A DNA stretch of 64,000 nt from Anopheles merus (GCF_017562075.2 NC_054082.1:60308906-60372905), one strand, 5' to 3'; numbered from the stretch's first letter, positions 1 to 10,678 are shown. The notes: generated by a model from the sequence alone, not told the origin. Numbers and translations: made by a program.

Positions 1-547
1 AGGAAAAAGAACACCAAGTGAAATGATGTTTTCTTGGAACATGCGGACTACACTCGACCTACTGCGTCCTTACAAGAGTCCTGAAACAGACAAACCGCAG
101 CACAACAAGCAGAAGCGACAATTTTGTCCCAACGACAATGTATACGCAAAAGTATACAAGGGGAACTCTTGGCATTGGGAATCGGGTCGAGTAATTGAAC
201 GGGTTGGTACAGTTAATTACAATGTATTTTTAGATCAAAAAGGAATACTCATCAGATCGCACCTAAACCAACTTCGAGCTCGACACGAATCTACATCAAA
301 CGAAGGTGATATCGATGAAGGACGTCAAGATCAACTATCACTGGATGTTCTACTCGATGAGTTCAACCTTCCCAAACTGGATCGAGGCCCTGACACTCAA
401 GCTGATTCGGAGGCTACTTCCCAACGACCGGCAACAGGGGTAACGGCAGCTCAACCGGCACCGAGTCAGATTCCAGTACGACAACGGTCATCACATGGTC
501 GCACAATTCGCCTACCAGCGCAATTCCAGCCCTACGTGCTGTCTTAA
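1..547 (+). pseudogene. Ty3/gypsy pol 3' end (integrase C-terminus), truncated by the window edge
   Basis: An open frame runs to the stop at 545-547. It contains the region after the integrase catalytic core: a basic stretch, then a small beta-rich domain with the pattern YAKVYKGNSWHWESGRVIER and a later 'HLNQLR' block. The same blocks occur in the two minus-strand gypsy elements of this window (YAKVYANNKYRW and HINQLRKR at 1925-3226; YANIFRGNSWSW and HVNQLRRR at 26879-28090), so this is a third member of the same clade in the opposite orientation. The acidic, proline-rich tail is also shared. The catalytic part lies outside the window, so intactness cannot be judged. Family assignment is firm; subfamily is not. 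Confidence 0.85.
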
Positions 548-839
548 ACCAGGGAGATGTCACATTCCATCATCTTGTCACAAGGGTTATGACAGACATG
601 CACAACAGTGTATAGGGGGCTTATGGCACGCCAATGCGGGGCGCGATTCATGTGACGTTTGGTTACTGAACGATCATTCGGGTACAACGCTTGAGACGAA
701 ATAGAACTAAACAAGAACTACCAAATTCCCGGCTTGTGTCGAATTTATTACGTATGGCCGGCACGAACCATCATAACACACGTTACGCGCTTGTACAATT
801 CGGACGGGTTCCACATATTTACGGAGCTAGACATTTTTT
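548..839 (+). other. Possible 3' LTR of the preceding gypsy element
   Basis: The pol stop is followed by a purine-rich CCAGGGAGA and then TGTCACATTCC near 556, the expected arrangement of a polypurine tract and LTR start. No second copy is in the window to compare with and no clear CA end was found, so the LTR is inferred and its right boundary unknown. Confidence 0.35.
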
Positions 840-953
840 ACACTTGTTCGCACAACTTTTAGCAATCGAATGACATATCAATCATTTCGATACGTCCACT
901 CAACCCTGAGATATAAATCCAAAGGCCAGGTGTCAAATTTAGCCCGCACACCC
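840..953 (-). mobile_element. Mariner-like element end, truncated
   Basis: The stretch 'cttttagcaatcgaatgac' closely matches the sequence near 7350-7368 inside the mariner relic at 6802-7448. It ends in GCCCGCACACCCTGTA, which resembles that element's terminus (CCGAACGCCCTGTA). In mariner orientation this is the 5' terminal repeat plus leader. No opposite terminal repeat is visible to the left, so only one end survives. About 60 bp of AT-rich sequence follows. Confidence 0.5.
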
Positions 954-1016
954 TGTACATATGTGATATCAAAAAACAAAAACAGGGGGGAATTCTGTGT
1001 TGTATTCTGAATTTTT

Positions 1017-1664
1017 GGGAAATAAATAATAGATAAATAAATAAAATAAATAATGACTAAAATTAAATAATCGTATATATAATTATAATGTTGTTTTCCA
1101 TTTTTTTCTGCTGTGACTATTATGTTATGTTGTTTTTTTCTATGAATTGTAATATTTGTTTACATGTGTTCCCACTTTTTTATAGCCAATTGTCTTTCAG
1201 GTTTTGTATGGTTATATCTCTTTCACGTTTGTTTTTTTGACGTTCAAAAGTTTTATGTCTTCCGATTTCAGGGGTCTGGCATACATCGCACGTAACGTCA
1301 TCTGTTTTTTTTCATTTTGTGTAGCCAATTCAGATAGGTCATGTGCTGCTAAAATCTTATTTATTGTTTTTATCTCCTTTACTTTTAAATCAATTCCTTT
1401 GTGCCACAACTCTAGTCAAAATTCTTTTTGGAATCCTAAGAATTTGTTCCCTTTTTCTCTTGATGTGTTTATGAACCATATTTGTGTGTTTTTTCCATTT
1501 CGTTTCGAAATGTTTGGATAGCGTCTGTATATCTTATTTTATTCTATATTGTGCTTGTTGAGAGAGCTCCCTTTTTCGCTAGGTCATCGGCTTTGTCATT
1601 TCCATCAATTCCCACATGTGATGGGATCAAAAAAATGCCTGCTTGTATTTTAGCTGCTATTTTT
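1017..1664 (-). pseudogene. Non-LTR retrotransposon fragment, part 1 (RNase H end, C-terminus, 3' tail)
   Basis: Read on the minus strand, 1664 to about 1200 encodes the end of an RNase H domain (IPSHVGIDGNDKADDLAKKG) followed by a region like 'NKILAAHDLSELA'. It is collinear with the plus-strand non-LTR ORF at 12.26-13.86 kb (IPAHINIAGNEKADQLAKKG, NKLLVGHDLSRYW). Frameshifts and stops interrupt it. Left of it is an AT-rich stretch with TTATTTATT repeats (about 1017-1065) that could be the 3' tail. The gene continues across the gypsy insertion at 1665-6711 into 6717-6801 and then 7451-7728. An inactive remnant of an I/Jockey-type element with RNase H. Confidence 0.85.
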
Positions 1665-1914
1665 TGTTGTGTTTCGGAACGGGACGTACATTTGACACAC
1701 TTAAATAAAACGGCACACTCGGACTCTTATTAAAACTTATACTCTATTACAACAATTATAAAACATCGACCATCCTGTTCCGCAGCCTGATACCGAGTCG
1801 CAGCGACCGATCACCCGATCGCTGCCGAAGTCCTTCCCGGCCTTTTTGACATCAGATGCTGTCAGTTACGTGACAGCATTGAGTCGCGGCTACACCTGTG
1901 CTACCTACACAACA
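1665..1914 (-). repeat. 3' LTR of G1
   Basis: 250 bp, TGTTGTGTTTCGG to CCTACACAACA. It differs from the 5' LTR at a few bases (for example 'gcgaccgatc' versus 'gcgatcgatc', 'acatcagatg' versus 'acatcacatg'), indicating a moderately recent insertion. Confidence 0.95.
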
Positions 1915-1924
1915 TCTCCTTCTC

Positions 1925-3226
1925 TTAATTCAACTGGTACGGTTGTAATCTGCGCGGCAGTCTTCTAATGCGAGAAGAACGGCGAGGTGGACCGTCCAGT
2001 TGCACATACACGCGTTCACGACATCTCGGAGGGTTCGATATATCACTCGTTAAAACTGGAGTAGGTGGCCTAGCTTCTAACACTTGTAACGGGCTGCGCT
2101 GTTCCCGTAGCTTCCACTCAGCCATTAAAATATCAAGCGGCAAGTTAATACTAGTGGTTTCTCTGCTTTGGTTCGGTATAATGCGTTTACGTAGCTGATT
2201 TATATGACGCCTGTGTAACTGATTATTACCAGTTCTAATCTCATACATAACATTTCCGATTCGCTTACTAATCACACCAGGCATCCATCTATACTTATTG
2301 TTTGCGTAAACCTTTGCGAATATTCTATCTCCTGCACTCAAATCTCTTGTGGTCTTCAACGATTCATTCTCGGTTTTGCTTGCAGTCGGTCTTATGAGAT
2401 CCAAATCGGTACGAATATGTGTATTAAACATTATTTCAGCGGGTGTTTGATTTCGGTCTAACAAAGGGTTCGTGGTAGTGCGGTACGTTAGCAAAAATGT
2501 ATCAAGAGCTTCATCGAGTTTTATATCGGCTATTCTTATTTTCTTCAAAGCTCTTTTAAACGTATCAACAAAGCGTTCGGCCTGTCCATTACTTTGCGGG
2601 TGATATGGTGCAGTGGTTATGTATGCTATGCCGTAACGCTTGCAAAAATCCTTAAAGTCCTGTCCGACAAATTGCGGGCCGTTGTCGCTTACGAGGGTTA
2701 TAGGCGCTCCGTATCTAGCAAATACTGCTCTTAACAAGGCTATGGTTGCGTATGCTGATATAGACGTGGTTTTAATTATCTCTGGCCATTTAGAAAACGC
2801 ATCCACGATCACAAGGAAATACACTCCGTCTATCGGCCCGGCATAATCAATGTGTATCCTTTTCCACGGACCTAACGGCTTGGGCCAAGCTGCTGGTTCC
2901 ACCTTCGGCGGAGATCTCGATGCGCACTGACACGATGTACAGGTACCCACTGTCTCAATAATGTCTTCATCCATATGCGGCCAATACACATAACTACGCG
3001 CAATTGCCTTCATGCGTACGATTCCCGGGTGTCCCTTATGCAACTGCATTAAACATCGCTTTTGTAGTATTCTTGGTATCACTACCCTCTCTCCAAAAAG
3101 AATGCACCCTTTTACGTTGCTCAACAATTCTCTTCTTCTATAAAAGCTAGCAAGTTCTGAGCCATGTTCCATCGTTTTCGGCCATCCATTCACTATGTAG
3201 TTTTTCACGTTGCGTAGCTTCAGCAA
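1925..3226 (-). pseudogene. G1 integrase region of Pol
   Basis: Encodes the integrase that joins retrotransposon cDNA to the chromosome. The HHCC zinc-binding motif appears early (HKGHPGIVRMK, then CTSC). The catalytic core follows with HIDYAGPIDG (first Asp), VSDNGPQF (second Asp) and HPQSNGQAERFV (Glu). A C-terminal region with FAKVYANNKYRW and HINQLRKR follows. The frame is open for about 430 codons to a stop near the polypurine tract. Its N-terminus is out of frame with the RNase H segment upstream (overlap 3147-3226), so at least one indel separates them. The domain looks complete, but it could not be translated from this copy without a frame change. Confidence 0.9.
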
Positions 3227-3515
3227 CTTCGTTGAACAAAAGCGGGAAAATACTAAGCGCGTTGACTGCCACGTACGCTAAATCATTGTCGGTCTCTATA
3301 TTCGCGATTACGCATTCTGGCTCTGGCTTACTGTGGTTTCCGATCAACCGCGATAAAACATCTGCTCCTCCAAATTCTTCCGATCGCACATACTGGATTT
3401 CAAAATCATACGCCAACAGAGTTAAGGCAAAACGCTGCAAGCGATTCGCGGTATAGGCCGGGATCCCCTTCTTTGATCCAAATATCCTCAATAACGGCTT
3501 GTGATCAGTTTGCAA
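3147..3515 (-). pseudogene. G1 RNase H C-terminal part and linker
   Basis: Begins at QTDHKPLLRIFGSKKG and continues through NADVLSRL-like sequence (GGADVLSRLIGNHSKP), the end of the gypsy RNase H domain and the tether to integrase. The matching region of G2 (28148-28654) is in frame with its RT. Here a small indel near 3500-3515 separates this segment from the RT frame, and another near 3200 separates it from integrase. Decay of a once continuous pol. Confidence 0.85.
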
Positions 3516-4996
3516 AGGAAGCGGCGGCCAAAGATCATCTTATGGAACTTTGTGATGGCAAATACTATAGCAAGTGCTTTGCGATCTATCTGACTGTAGG
3601 CCTGCTCAGTTTTTGTTAGTGCTCGCGAGGCATGTTGAACTACACGTACCGATCCATCCGCATACTTGTGGCTTATAGTAGCGCCTAAGCCTATTGACGA
3701 TGCGTCCGCGGAAACAATAATTTCTTGTCTTGGATCGTAATGGGTGAGCAAAAGATCAGACGATAGCACTGCTTTAAACTTCTCGAACGCCGCCCTGCAT
3801 TCCTCAGTCCAACAAAATGGCTTGTCCCCCTTCAGTAAGCAATCTAGAGGGTATCGCAACTCCCTCATACTCTTCACAAATCTCCCATAATAATTAACAG
3901 CTCCTAAGAATGCACGGACTCCGGTAACATCAGTCGGTTCTGGGAGTTTCAAGATAGCCTCAATCTTTGCTGAATCCGGTCTTAATCCTCTACGATCTAT
4001 AACATGCCCCAAATAGCTGATACGCTCCACGTTAAATGCACACTTTTTCGGTTTAATAGTAAATCCATACTCTTCTATACGTTTCAGCACCTCTTCTAAA
4101 TTGGCATTATGCTCCCGAACTGTTGAACCACCGATAACGATATTATCCATATATCCAAATACGCCATTCAAACCAGCTAACATGACATCAATAATCTGCT
4201 GAAAAGCAGCCGGTGCTATTTTTAAACCAGGAGGTAGCCTGTTGTAACTAAAAAGCCCACGGTGCGTGTTGATGGTCAACAACGACCGATACTGCGGATC
4301 TATCTCTACCTGGAGGAAAGCGTCAGAGAGATCTAGCTTGCTGAAGACGCTGCAGTTTGCCAAACGTGCGAAAATATCCTCCGGAAGAGGCAAAGGGTAA
4401 TCATACGGCTGAAGTGCATCATTCAGTCCCGTGGAATAATCTCCGCAAATTCTCACTGCTCCGCTGGCTTTCCTTACTACCACTACTGGTGCTGCCCATT
4501 CTGAATGATTTATTGGGGTTATCACACCAATCTCCACTAAGCGCTGAAGCTCTTTTTCGACGACCTCTTGCATGGCGTACGCTACTGGTCTTTTTGGTCT
4601 AAATACTGGCTGACAGCTGTCCTTGATCACAAGCTTTAAAATTGCCTTCTTACACAGCCCCGTGCCTTCGAACACTTGCGGAAACCGTTTCTGCACATCA
4701 AGAGGTTTCGAATCTGAGCCCTCTACGTAGCAGCAAAAACTCTGTATGGGTAACGACCACAAATCCAAAGCATCAAACAGATCTGCACCACAAAGCAGAA
4801 GATCTTGCTTTGCCACTCTTATGGTTGCCTTTGCCGTTGCATTCCCTAATGTGGCCTCACATATAAACTCGCCTTCGAGCTCAAGTCCAGCTCCTGATGC
4901 AGTTTTCGCTATAACCGATACGGGCGTAAGCTTTGGACTCCCTATATACTTCCATGCGCTTCTATTGATAATTGATATGTCCGACCCTGTGTCGAG
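3488..4996 (-). pseudogene. G1 protease and reverse transcriptase region of Pol
   Basis: Downstream of the amber codon at 4997-4999, the minus strand reads LDTGSDISIIN, the aspartic protease active site, then the linker AKQDLLLCGADLFD and the RT. RT blocks visible are ICGDYSTGLNDALQ, FSKLDLSDAFLQ, LPPGLKIAPAAFQQ and YMDNIVIGG. The last should carry two aspartates (YMDD in G2); here the second is Asn, which should abolish polymerase activity. The connection and start of RNase H (VVQHASRALTKTEQAYSQID) follow. The frame ends near 3488 through an indel. Confidence 0.9.
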
Positions 4997-6384
4997 CTAC
5001 ATGCGAACTGGCGCATTATTCAGTAATACCTCCACATATTTTCTTCCGGATTCTATATTCTGCACTTTTACCGTAACCACCCGTGATACGCTGTTATTCC
5101 GCTTCTTATATCCACGATTAAATTGGAACCTTGGTTGTCCAAATGACCTTCGGTCTTTCCTACAATGGCTCGCCTTGTGGCCTATCCCCTTGCATTTGAA
5201 ACACTCTTTGTTGCGATATGGACAATCGCGCGCCCAGTGCCTATCACCACATGCCCAACATGGTTTACTTGGTCCCATAAACTGACCCGGTTGCGACCTT
5301 TTAAAATGTACTCGTTCTGACTGGACTGCCAACACACTTTCCTGTGCTGGGGACTCTATCATGGCACTATCTTTCTTTAAATTCACTATTCGGTTGCACT
5401 CTGCCGACAATTGTTGAAGCGTCAGATCAGCTTTATCCTCGATGCGCGCCAAAAGCCTCGTACGAAATTCGACCTCATGTTCTGTACCTGTAACCTGTAC
5501 CTCAAACCACACACAAAGAGCAAGCACTTTAATTGCTCTTCCGATAGCTTGCCAAGCTCAAACTCAACGCAAGCCTTATTAAGCCGACACGCATACGCTA
5601 AGTGATCCTCATTCCTTTTCTTAGTTATTTGCAAGCACTTAAACCGTTTACTTAACAAGGATTCCCGTGTATCAAATAGGTTTGTAAGCATCCGAACCGT
5701 TTCCACAAAAGAGATATCTCCCACCCGCTGCGGTGATATGAATGACGCATATCTTTCATGCTCGACCGGCCCGAGCTTCCGCAATAATAATCTGACCTTT
5801 GCCGCATCATCAATACGCTCCGCGTCCTTTTTAAATAACTCTTCGTACCTCGCAAACCACCCACCGAACGTAACTCCACCTTCCTCATCAAATCTGAATT
5901 CCGTAATGTTCCTAGCTAACGTATCTATTATTTGTTCGGGTTGTATCGCGGCCGTAGGTGCACTAAGGTTAGTTAGACGCTGACACAGCATTTGATTAAT
6001 CAGTTGTTGTTGCTGTGCCATCTGCTGCTGCAGATGCTGAAGCGTTTGCAACATCGAACTTTCGGTAGCATACGGACCTGAAGCTTGCTGCATTTGCGAT
6101 GGCGGCGCTGGAGCTGACTGCGATGGCGCCTGACCACCGTGGAAGTGAGGCAATGACCCCAAGTGCGATGGCGGCTGAGCACATGTCTGCATCGCGGCGG
6201 TTTCACTTCGCGGCATACTCCCGAGCATGCGCTGGTCAGCAAAAGGATGTAATTGCGGCTGCAACAGTCTTCCGTTCTGCGGATTTAACCCTCCGCTGGC
6301 GCTGGCCAATCCAAACGATGCACGACGCTGCTCCTCATCGATCCTCATTTGCTCTTCCGCAACACCCGTCTCCTCGGTGCTCAT
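4997..6384 (-). pseudogene. G1 Gag, frameshifted
   Basis: Structural nucleocapsid precursor. A likely start is the ATG at 6384 (MSTEETGVAEEQ), just inside the 5' LTR; the longer open frame reaches into the LTR. Order: acidic N-terminus (DEEQRRASFGL), glutamine/proline-rich stretch, capsid-like domain (EFRFDEEGGVTFGGWFARYE, LLRKLGPVEHERYASFI), then CCHC knuckles (CWACGDRHWARDCP, CFKCKGIGHKASHC). The same order is seen in G2. An indel near 5500 shifts the frame between capsid and knuckles. The frame ends at TAG (4997-4999), where G2 has a Gln codon directly before its protease motif. Confidence 0.9.
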
Positions 6385-6461
6385 CCTTGGTCGCTTGCGG
6401 CGCGGAATTTTTCTCCCCAGAAGATAAAATAATACACAAAGAATTAGACACTCGTCGCCAC

Positions 6462-6711
6462 TGTTGTGTTTCGGAACGGGACGTACATTTGACACACTTA
6501 AATAAAACGGCACACTCGGACTCTTATTAAAACTTATACTCTATTACAACAATTATAAAACATCGACCATCCTGTTCCGCAGCCTGATACCGAGTCGCAG
6601 CGATCGATCACCCGATCGCTGCCGAAGTCCTTCCCGGCCTTTTTGACATCACATGCTGTCAGTTACGTGACAGCATTGAGTCGCGGCTACACCTGTGCTA
6701 CCTACACAACA
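6462..6711 (-). repeat. 5' LTR of G1, with adjoining primer-binding-like site
   Basis: 250 bp, nearly identical to 1665-1914. On the minus strand it is followed at once by GTGGCGACGAGTGTC (about 6447-6461), the expected place of the primer-binding site. The same GTGGC(G/A)ACGAG follows the LTRs of G2 and of the miniature element at 22908-25289. The priming tRNA was not identified. Confidence 0.9.
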
Positions 6712-6716
6712 TTTTT

Positions 6717-6801
6717 AGTATGTTGTACAAGATTTGTTCTATTTTATTTTCTATTAATGCGTTCTGAAGGAAGTTACAGGATGTTAGACTGTCGGTATAT
6801 A
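6717..6801 (-). pseudogene. Non-LTR retrotransposon fragment, part 2
   Basis: Minus-strand reading gives TDSLTSCNFLQNALIENKI then YNILK, matching TDSQAACYILKEAQEKCYID and YNILK of the intact-frame relative at 13.2 kb. It sits between the G1 insertion and the mariner insertion and joins part 1 and part 3 when both are removed. Confidence 0.85.
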
Positions 6802-7448
6802 CAGGGCGTTCGGGATAATTTTGACAGTCACCTACGGAGAAAGAAATTTTTTTATTAGCTTACCATGTATTTTATTCATTTTATTCTAAATATCTGCCTT
6901 CGGCTTCTATTACGGCCTCCTCTCGTCTTCGGAACCGGGAACAAGCCCTGGCGACAGTTTCGCGGGGTAGGTCTCGTGATCCAAGGCTTCACGACAGTGT
7001 CCAGCATGGAAGTGTACCAGTCAGCGTTCAGCCTCAGCCCCTGCTCGAAAAAGTGGGGCGGCATCACGTCCCCTTCCGATGACACTCAGGAAAACACCAG
7101 CACCGTCTGGGGGAACTTGGTTTGCGGCACCCGTGGCACGTCCACCGGGCAGTAAGCCAGCCACCGTTTGTTCTGGGTGTTGACCTTCTGGTCCTGGCAA
7201 AAGTTTTTTTCATCAGAGGAAACGAACACATGATGTCGCGGTTGTCGCGTCCGGCGCGGATCATCATGATGCATGTGATCCGCTTCCACAATGTACTCTT
7301 TTTTGGCATTTTTTTTATCACGGGATGTTTTTGCTGCTTGTTCCGTACACTTTTAGCTATCGAATGACGTATTGTTTGTTTTCCTATGTCAACTCGATCA
7401 CGAGTTATAAACAAAAATGTAACTGTCAAAATTATCCCGAACGCCCTG
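6802..7448 (-). mobile_element. Mariner-family element, internally deleted
   Basis: Terminal inverted repeats CAGGGCGTTCGGGATAAT and ATTATCCCGAACGCCCTG are flanked by TA at 6800-6801 and 7449-7450. The minus strand encodes a decayed central and C-terminal part of a mariner transposase: SSDEKNFCQDQKVNTQNKRW (the first catalytic Asp lies in 'SDEK'), then MPPHFFEQGLRLNADWY. At about 647 bp it is half the usual length; the N-terminal DNA-binding part and the last catalytic region are mostly missing, and the frame shifts near 7080. It inserted in the RNase H of the non-LTR element; its removal with one TA restores the I-I-Y-T-D-S frame. Confidence 0.9.
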
Positions 7449-7450
7449 TA

Positions 7451-7728
7451 TAATGGGGGTTTCTATTTCATTTTCTTCTGATATTTGTAAGGCTTTCTGG
7501 ATACCGATCAGTTCAGTTGTAGTTATGGATGTAGTATTATTTAAGTTGTAGCTGTGGTAGTGTTGGTGTTGTTTGTTTTTAATGTGGTCTTTTTTGTCGT
7601 TTTTGTTAATTTTTTCTAAAGTGATTTGTTTGATGGTTTAAGCGTTTTTGTTGTTTTTAGATCCTACATCTAGTGTGAGACTAGTGTTTATTTTTATTTG
7701 TGTTGTTAAATAATTATTCTTGGCTGTA
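7451..7728 (-). pseudogene. Non-LTR retrotransposon fragment, part 3 (start of RNase H)
   Basis: The minus strand encodes LDVGSKNNKNA, a stop, and TSITTTELIGIQKALQISEE, matching YTDGSK and TSIEITAIEKALQIANEN of the relative at 13.0-13.2 kb, so the first catalytic Asp block and the Glu block of RNase H are here. It is cut on the right by the MITE at 7729, and no continuation was recognised beyond 9345. Confidence 0.8.
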
Positions 7729-8395
7729 TCCCAAATAGCCAGCTCGTACTTTATAGCTGATTTAGGGCTGTTTAACGAAAAATCGTTCCGATGTCGTGCT
7801 TTGTGGCTGATTAAGAGATAGACGGTACTTTGCGGAACTATGGAGCTTTTTAACAGGCACATGGTACTCTTTGGAACTTTGCGGCTGATTAGCACTATGT
7901 GTAGGGTTCATGATGGAACTTGAAGGCTTGTTAAGAAAGCGTACTGAACTTGGTGGAACTTTATAGCTTTTTAATGCATGACATCGGTACAAGGTGGCTC
8001 TTGTCAAAGTGTCAAAGACGTACGCCGGCAATAATCTCATTGCTGCTGCACAAGTTAGATTCGTTTATTGAAGAATGAATATTGAGTGAAGTGATTGTGA
8101 ATTATCAGTAAATTGTGTAAAATTTTGTGTAATTCATCAATACAAAAGTTTTAAAAATATACATATGTGTTTAAACGAAACAAATCTTGTTGTTTATTTC
8201 ATCGATGACGCTTGCTTGAAAATAAAACACACAGAAAAATAATCCCTGGAATCGTGGCATAAGGAAGCTGCTTAGGCGCTGTTTTAAAGACCCACATAGA
8301 ACTTTGATGCTGTTTATCTACTGCAAAAGGCGAATTAGAGCAGCGATCTTTAGCGTGCCAAAATGAGCTGCTTAAGCAATTCTGGCTATTTGGGA
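7729..8395 (+). mobile_element. 667-bp MITE, copy A (CCCAAATAGCCA family)
   Basis: Starts TCCCAAATAGCCAG, ends CTGGCTATTTGGGA, flanked by TA on both sides (7727-7728, 8396-8397). It has no transposase ORF. The TA target points to Tc1/mariner mobilisation in trans. The interior contains short diverged repeats of the type GGAACTTTGCGGCTGATTA. It cuts into the non-LTR relic on its left. Confidence 0.85.
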
Positions 8396-8678
8396 TACGG
8401 CTAAAGATAAGAGAAGGCCCTACAAGTTTTGCTTGCACGCAACTTGGATGCAAGTGAGCAAAAAGTACGGCAGGTGTCGGTCGTCTTTTTTTTTACGCGG
8501 GTATGATTTTTGTGCTATGCGCATAGCATAGCCATCGGCGCCTAACGGCCAAGCTACACGTACCGGACGACGTCGGACGATGCCATCCCAGGCTCCAAAT
8601 GACAGCGCGTAAGACCAATTTAGCCGATTTATAACACCACATTGAAGAGTTTAACCGTTTTTTGGGCTTTTATACATA
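8396..8678. other. Unique spacer between inverted MITE copies
   Basis: 283 bp with no recognised gene. It includes the short palindrome GCTATGCGCATAGC near 8515-8530. It would form the loop if copies A and B base-paired. Confidence 0.5.
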
Positions 8679-9345
8679 TCCCAAATAGCCAGAATTGCTT
8701 AAGCAGCTCATTTTGACACGCTAAAGATCGCTGCTCTAATTCGCCTTTTGCAGTAGATAAACAGCATCAAAGTTCTATGTGGGTCTTTAAAACAGCGCCT
8801 AAGCAGCTTCCTTATGCCACGATTCCAGGGATTATTTTTCTGTGTGTTTTATTTTCAAGCAAGCGTCATCGATGAAATAAACAACAAGATTTGTTTCGTT
8901 TAAACACATATGTATATTTTTAAAACTTTTGTATTGATGAATTACACAAAATTTTACACAATTTACTGACAATTCACAATCACTTCACTCAATATTCCTT
9001 CTTTAATTAACTTATCTAACTTGTACAGCAGCAATGAGATGATTGACGGCGTCTCTCTTTGACACTTTGACAAGATCCACCTTGTACCGATGCCATGCAT
9101 TAAAAAGCTATAAAGTTCCACCAAGTTCGATACACACTCTTAACAAGCCTTAAAGTTCTATCATGAACCCTACACACAGTGCTAATCAGCCGCAAAGTTC
9201 CAAAGAGTACCATGTGCCTGTTAAAAAGCTCCATAGTTCCGCAAAGTACCGTCTATCTCTTAATCAGCCACAAAGTACGACATCGGAACGATTTTTCGTT
9301 AAACAGCCCTAAATCAGCTATAAAGTACGAGCTGGTTATTTGGGA
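8679..9345 (-). mobile_element. 667-bp MITE, copy B, inverted relative to copy A
   Basis: Reverse complement of copy A with a small number of substitutions and the same 667-bp length. Its own TA flanks (8677-8678, 9346-9347) show that it inserted independently rather than being one arm of a single foldback. Confidence 0.85.
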
Positions 9346-9649
9346 TAAATCAAGCCATTTCTTCATTATAACATGGTTAAATTATTTAAAGTTATTTTAC
9401 AAACAATTATTATAACAATTCAGACTAAATTAAAAGTTTTTTTAGTTTTATACCACACAAGGCCAACATTGATATTATTGATGTTGTTCCCTTGTCCATA
9501 CTGTCTGTGTTTATGTCGCTGCTGTCACACCACAATCGCGTGAAAATGAACAAAATCTAAACATACCGAACATCCAACGAGTTAAATTGCGTGCGTTATT
9601 GCGATAATCTAGTGGTTTCTAGCCGTGATTTTATCAAAATAGGATGGAC
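9346..9649. other. Intergenic, nothing recognised
   Basis: AT-rich sequence between MITE B and the transposase relic. It probably contains the 5' end of the two-gene transposon, but no terminal repeat could be defined. Confidence 0.4.
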
Positions 9650-10404
9650 TAATCATTCTCGAAGCGTATTCGGCTCAACTCATATTTGTATCGTACCCGT
9701 AACCGTATAGTGGAGCAAGACCAGCTAGAAGAAAATAATACAAGTGAAAGAGATGGTATAATGAAAATCATGAAGTTTGCTTGTACTTTTTATTAAACAT
9801 GGTTTATTTTGCTTTACAGATAATGCACATATGCCAGATGTTGGTGCTACATTCTCACACGACAGTTTTCTTTTGGAACATGATTATGTTGAAGATGATC
9901 ATGAATCTACTGAATACGCTGAGGAAGAAGAGGCTGTAATCGATTATCTCGAAAGCTCTGACGAGGAACAAGAAACATCAAACGAACCATTCTCCGTAAA
10001 AGAAGCTTTGCAAACGTGGGCGGTGTCTACAAATCAAACATATGATTCCATCGAACAAGTCATGGGTATAATTGGTAAAGTAAGTTCTTGCAAATTGCCA
10101 AAAGATGCTAGAACTTTGCTAAAAATCAACCGCAATCGCTCTTCGGAAATTATTACCGTGCAAGGTGGACAGTATTGGTATCGTGGGATTCAAAATTGCT
10201 TCAACAAAGAGTTAAGGTAATATTTCTGGATGTAAACAAATTCATTCTCATGTATAAGTATTACATATCATTATGTTTTCTAATTTGTAGCGATGTAAAC
10301 TTTGAAGCTGATAAAACAATTTTACTGAACGTGTCAATAAACGGATTGCCCATTGCCAAAAGCAACAATCTACAATTTTGGCCTATTCTATTTAACATTC
10401 ATGG
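9650..10404 (+). pseudogene. tnp2-like transposase, 5' exons (copy T1), truncated
   Basis: Three exons can be read. Exon 1 (about 9640-9756) encodes a short basic segment (YRTRNRIVEQDQLEEN) that parallels the YRR segment of the other copies, with a stop near its start. Exon 2 (about 9822-10217, after TTTACAG) carries an acidic stretch and the signature LPKDARTLLKINRNRS, then GGQYWYRGIQNC. A GT-AG intron (10218-10290) leads to exon 3, VSINGLPIAKSNNLQFWPIL. The gene stops abruptly at 10404, where a BEL LTR begins. The same exon order and similar introns occur at 33.9-35.2 kb and 46.1-46.8 kb. The family is assigned to the tnp2/EnSpm-type transposases from the overall motif pattern, which is not certain. 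Confidence 0.7.
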
Positions 10405-10678
10405 TGTTGCGTTCTGGAACATGGTTTGTTGGTTCCTTTCCCCCTTGACGCCCCTACGCACTACGTTGTGTTTTGTTGTGTCGTCTTCGATCGCCAAAGG
10501 AGACAAAGTCAAGAACACGTCCGGCTCGTATCGAGTTTCATGCGCTAGTGCCGCTTTATTCGCACACATACTTATTCATAGAAATTGTCGAGAAAATACA
10601 TTTAACCTTTAATTCCCAATTGACAAAACAACCGCAAACATTTCAAAATGACCGTTTCATAATTTTTACATTCCAACA
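10405..10678 (-). repeat. 3' LTR of a BEL/Pao element (element B1)
   Basis: 274 bp that begins TGTTGCGTTC and ends CATTCCAACA (TGTTG/CAACA ends). It lies immediately downstream of the BEL integrase on the minus strand, with a purine/T-rich GGTAAATTTGGTAAATTCAGG-like tract between stop and LTR. No second LTR is present. Confidence 0.65.

Larger units (their letters stand above)
1665..6711 (-). mobile_element. Complete but decayed Ty3/gypsy LTR retrotransposon (element G1)
   Basis: Two 250-bp LTRs flank gag-pro-pol on the minus strand. The LTRs begin TGTTGTGT and end ACACAACA. TTTTT occurs on both sides (1660-1664 and 6712-6716). Removing the element plus one TTTTT rejoins the RNase H frame of the surrounding non-LTR element, which fixes the boundaries. 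Next to the 5' LTR is a primer-site-like GTGGCGACGAG (minus strand); next to the 3' LTR is the purine tract AAGAGAAGGAGA. The coding region has at least three frameshifts, an amber codon between Gag and protease, and an altered RT active site, so the copy is inactive. It belongs to the same clade as G2 (26596-33043). Confidence 0.95.

Noticed and set aside
7729..9345. Reading the two inverted 667-bp arms as one foldback transposon
   Set aside because: Each arm has two complete termini and its own TA duplication.
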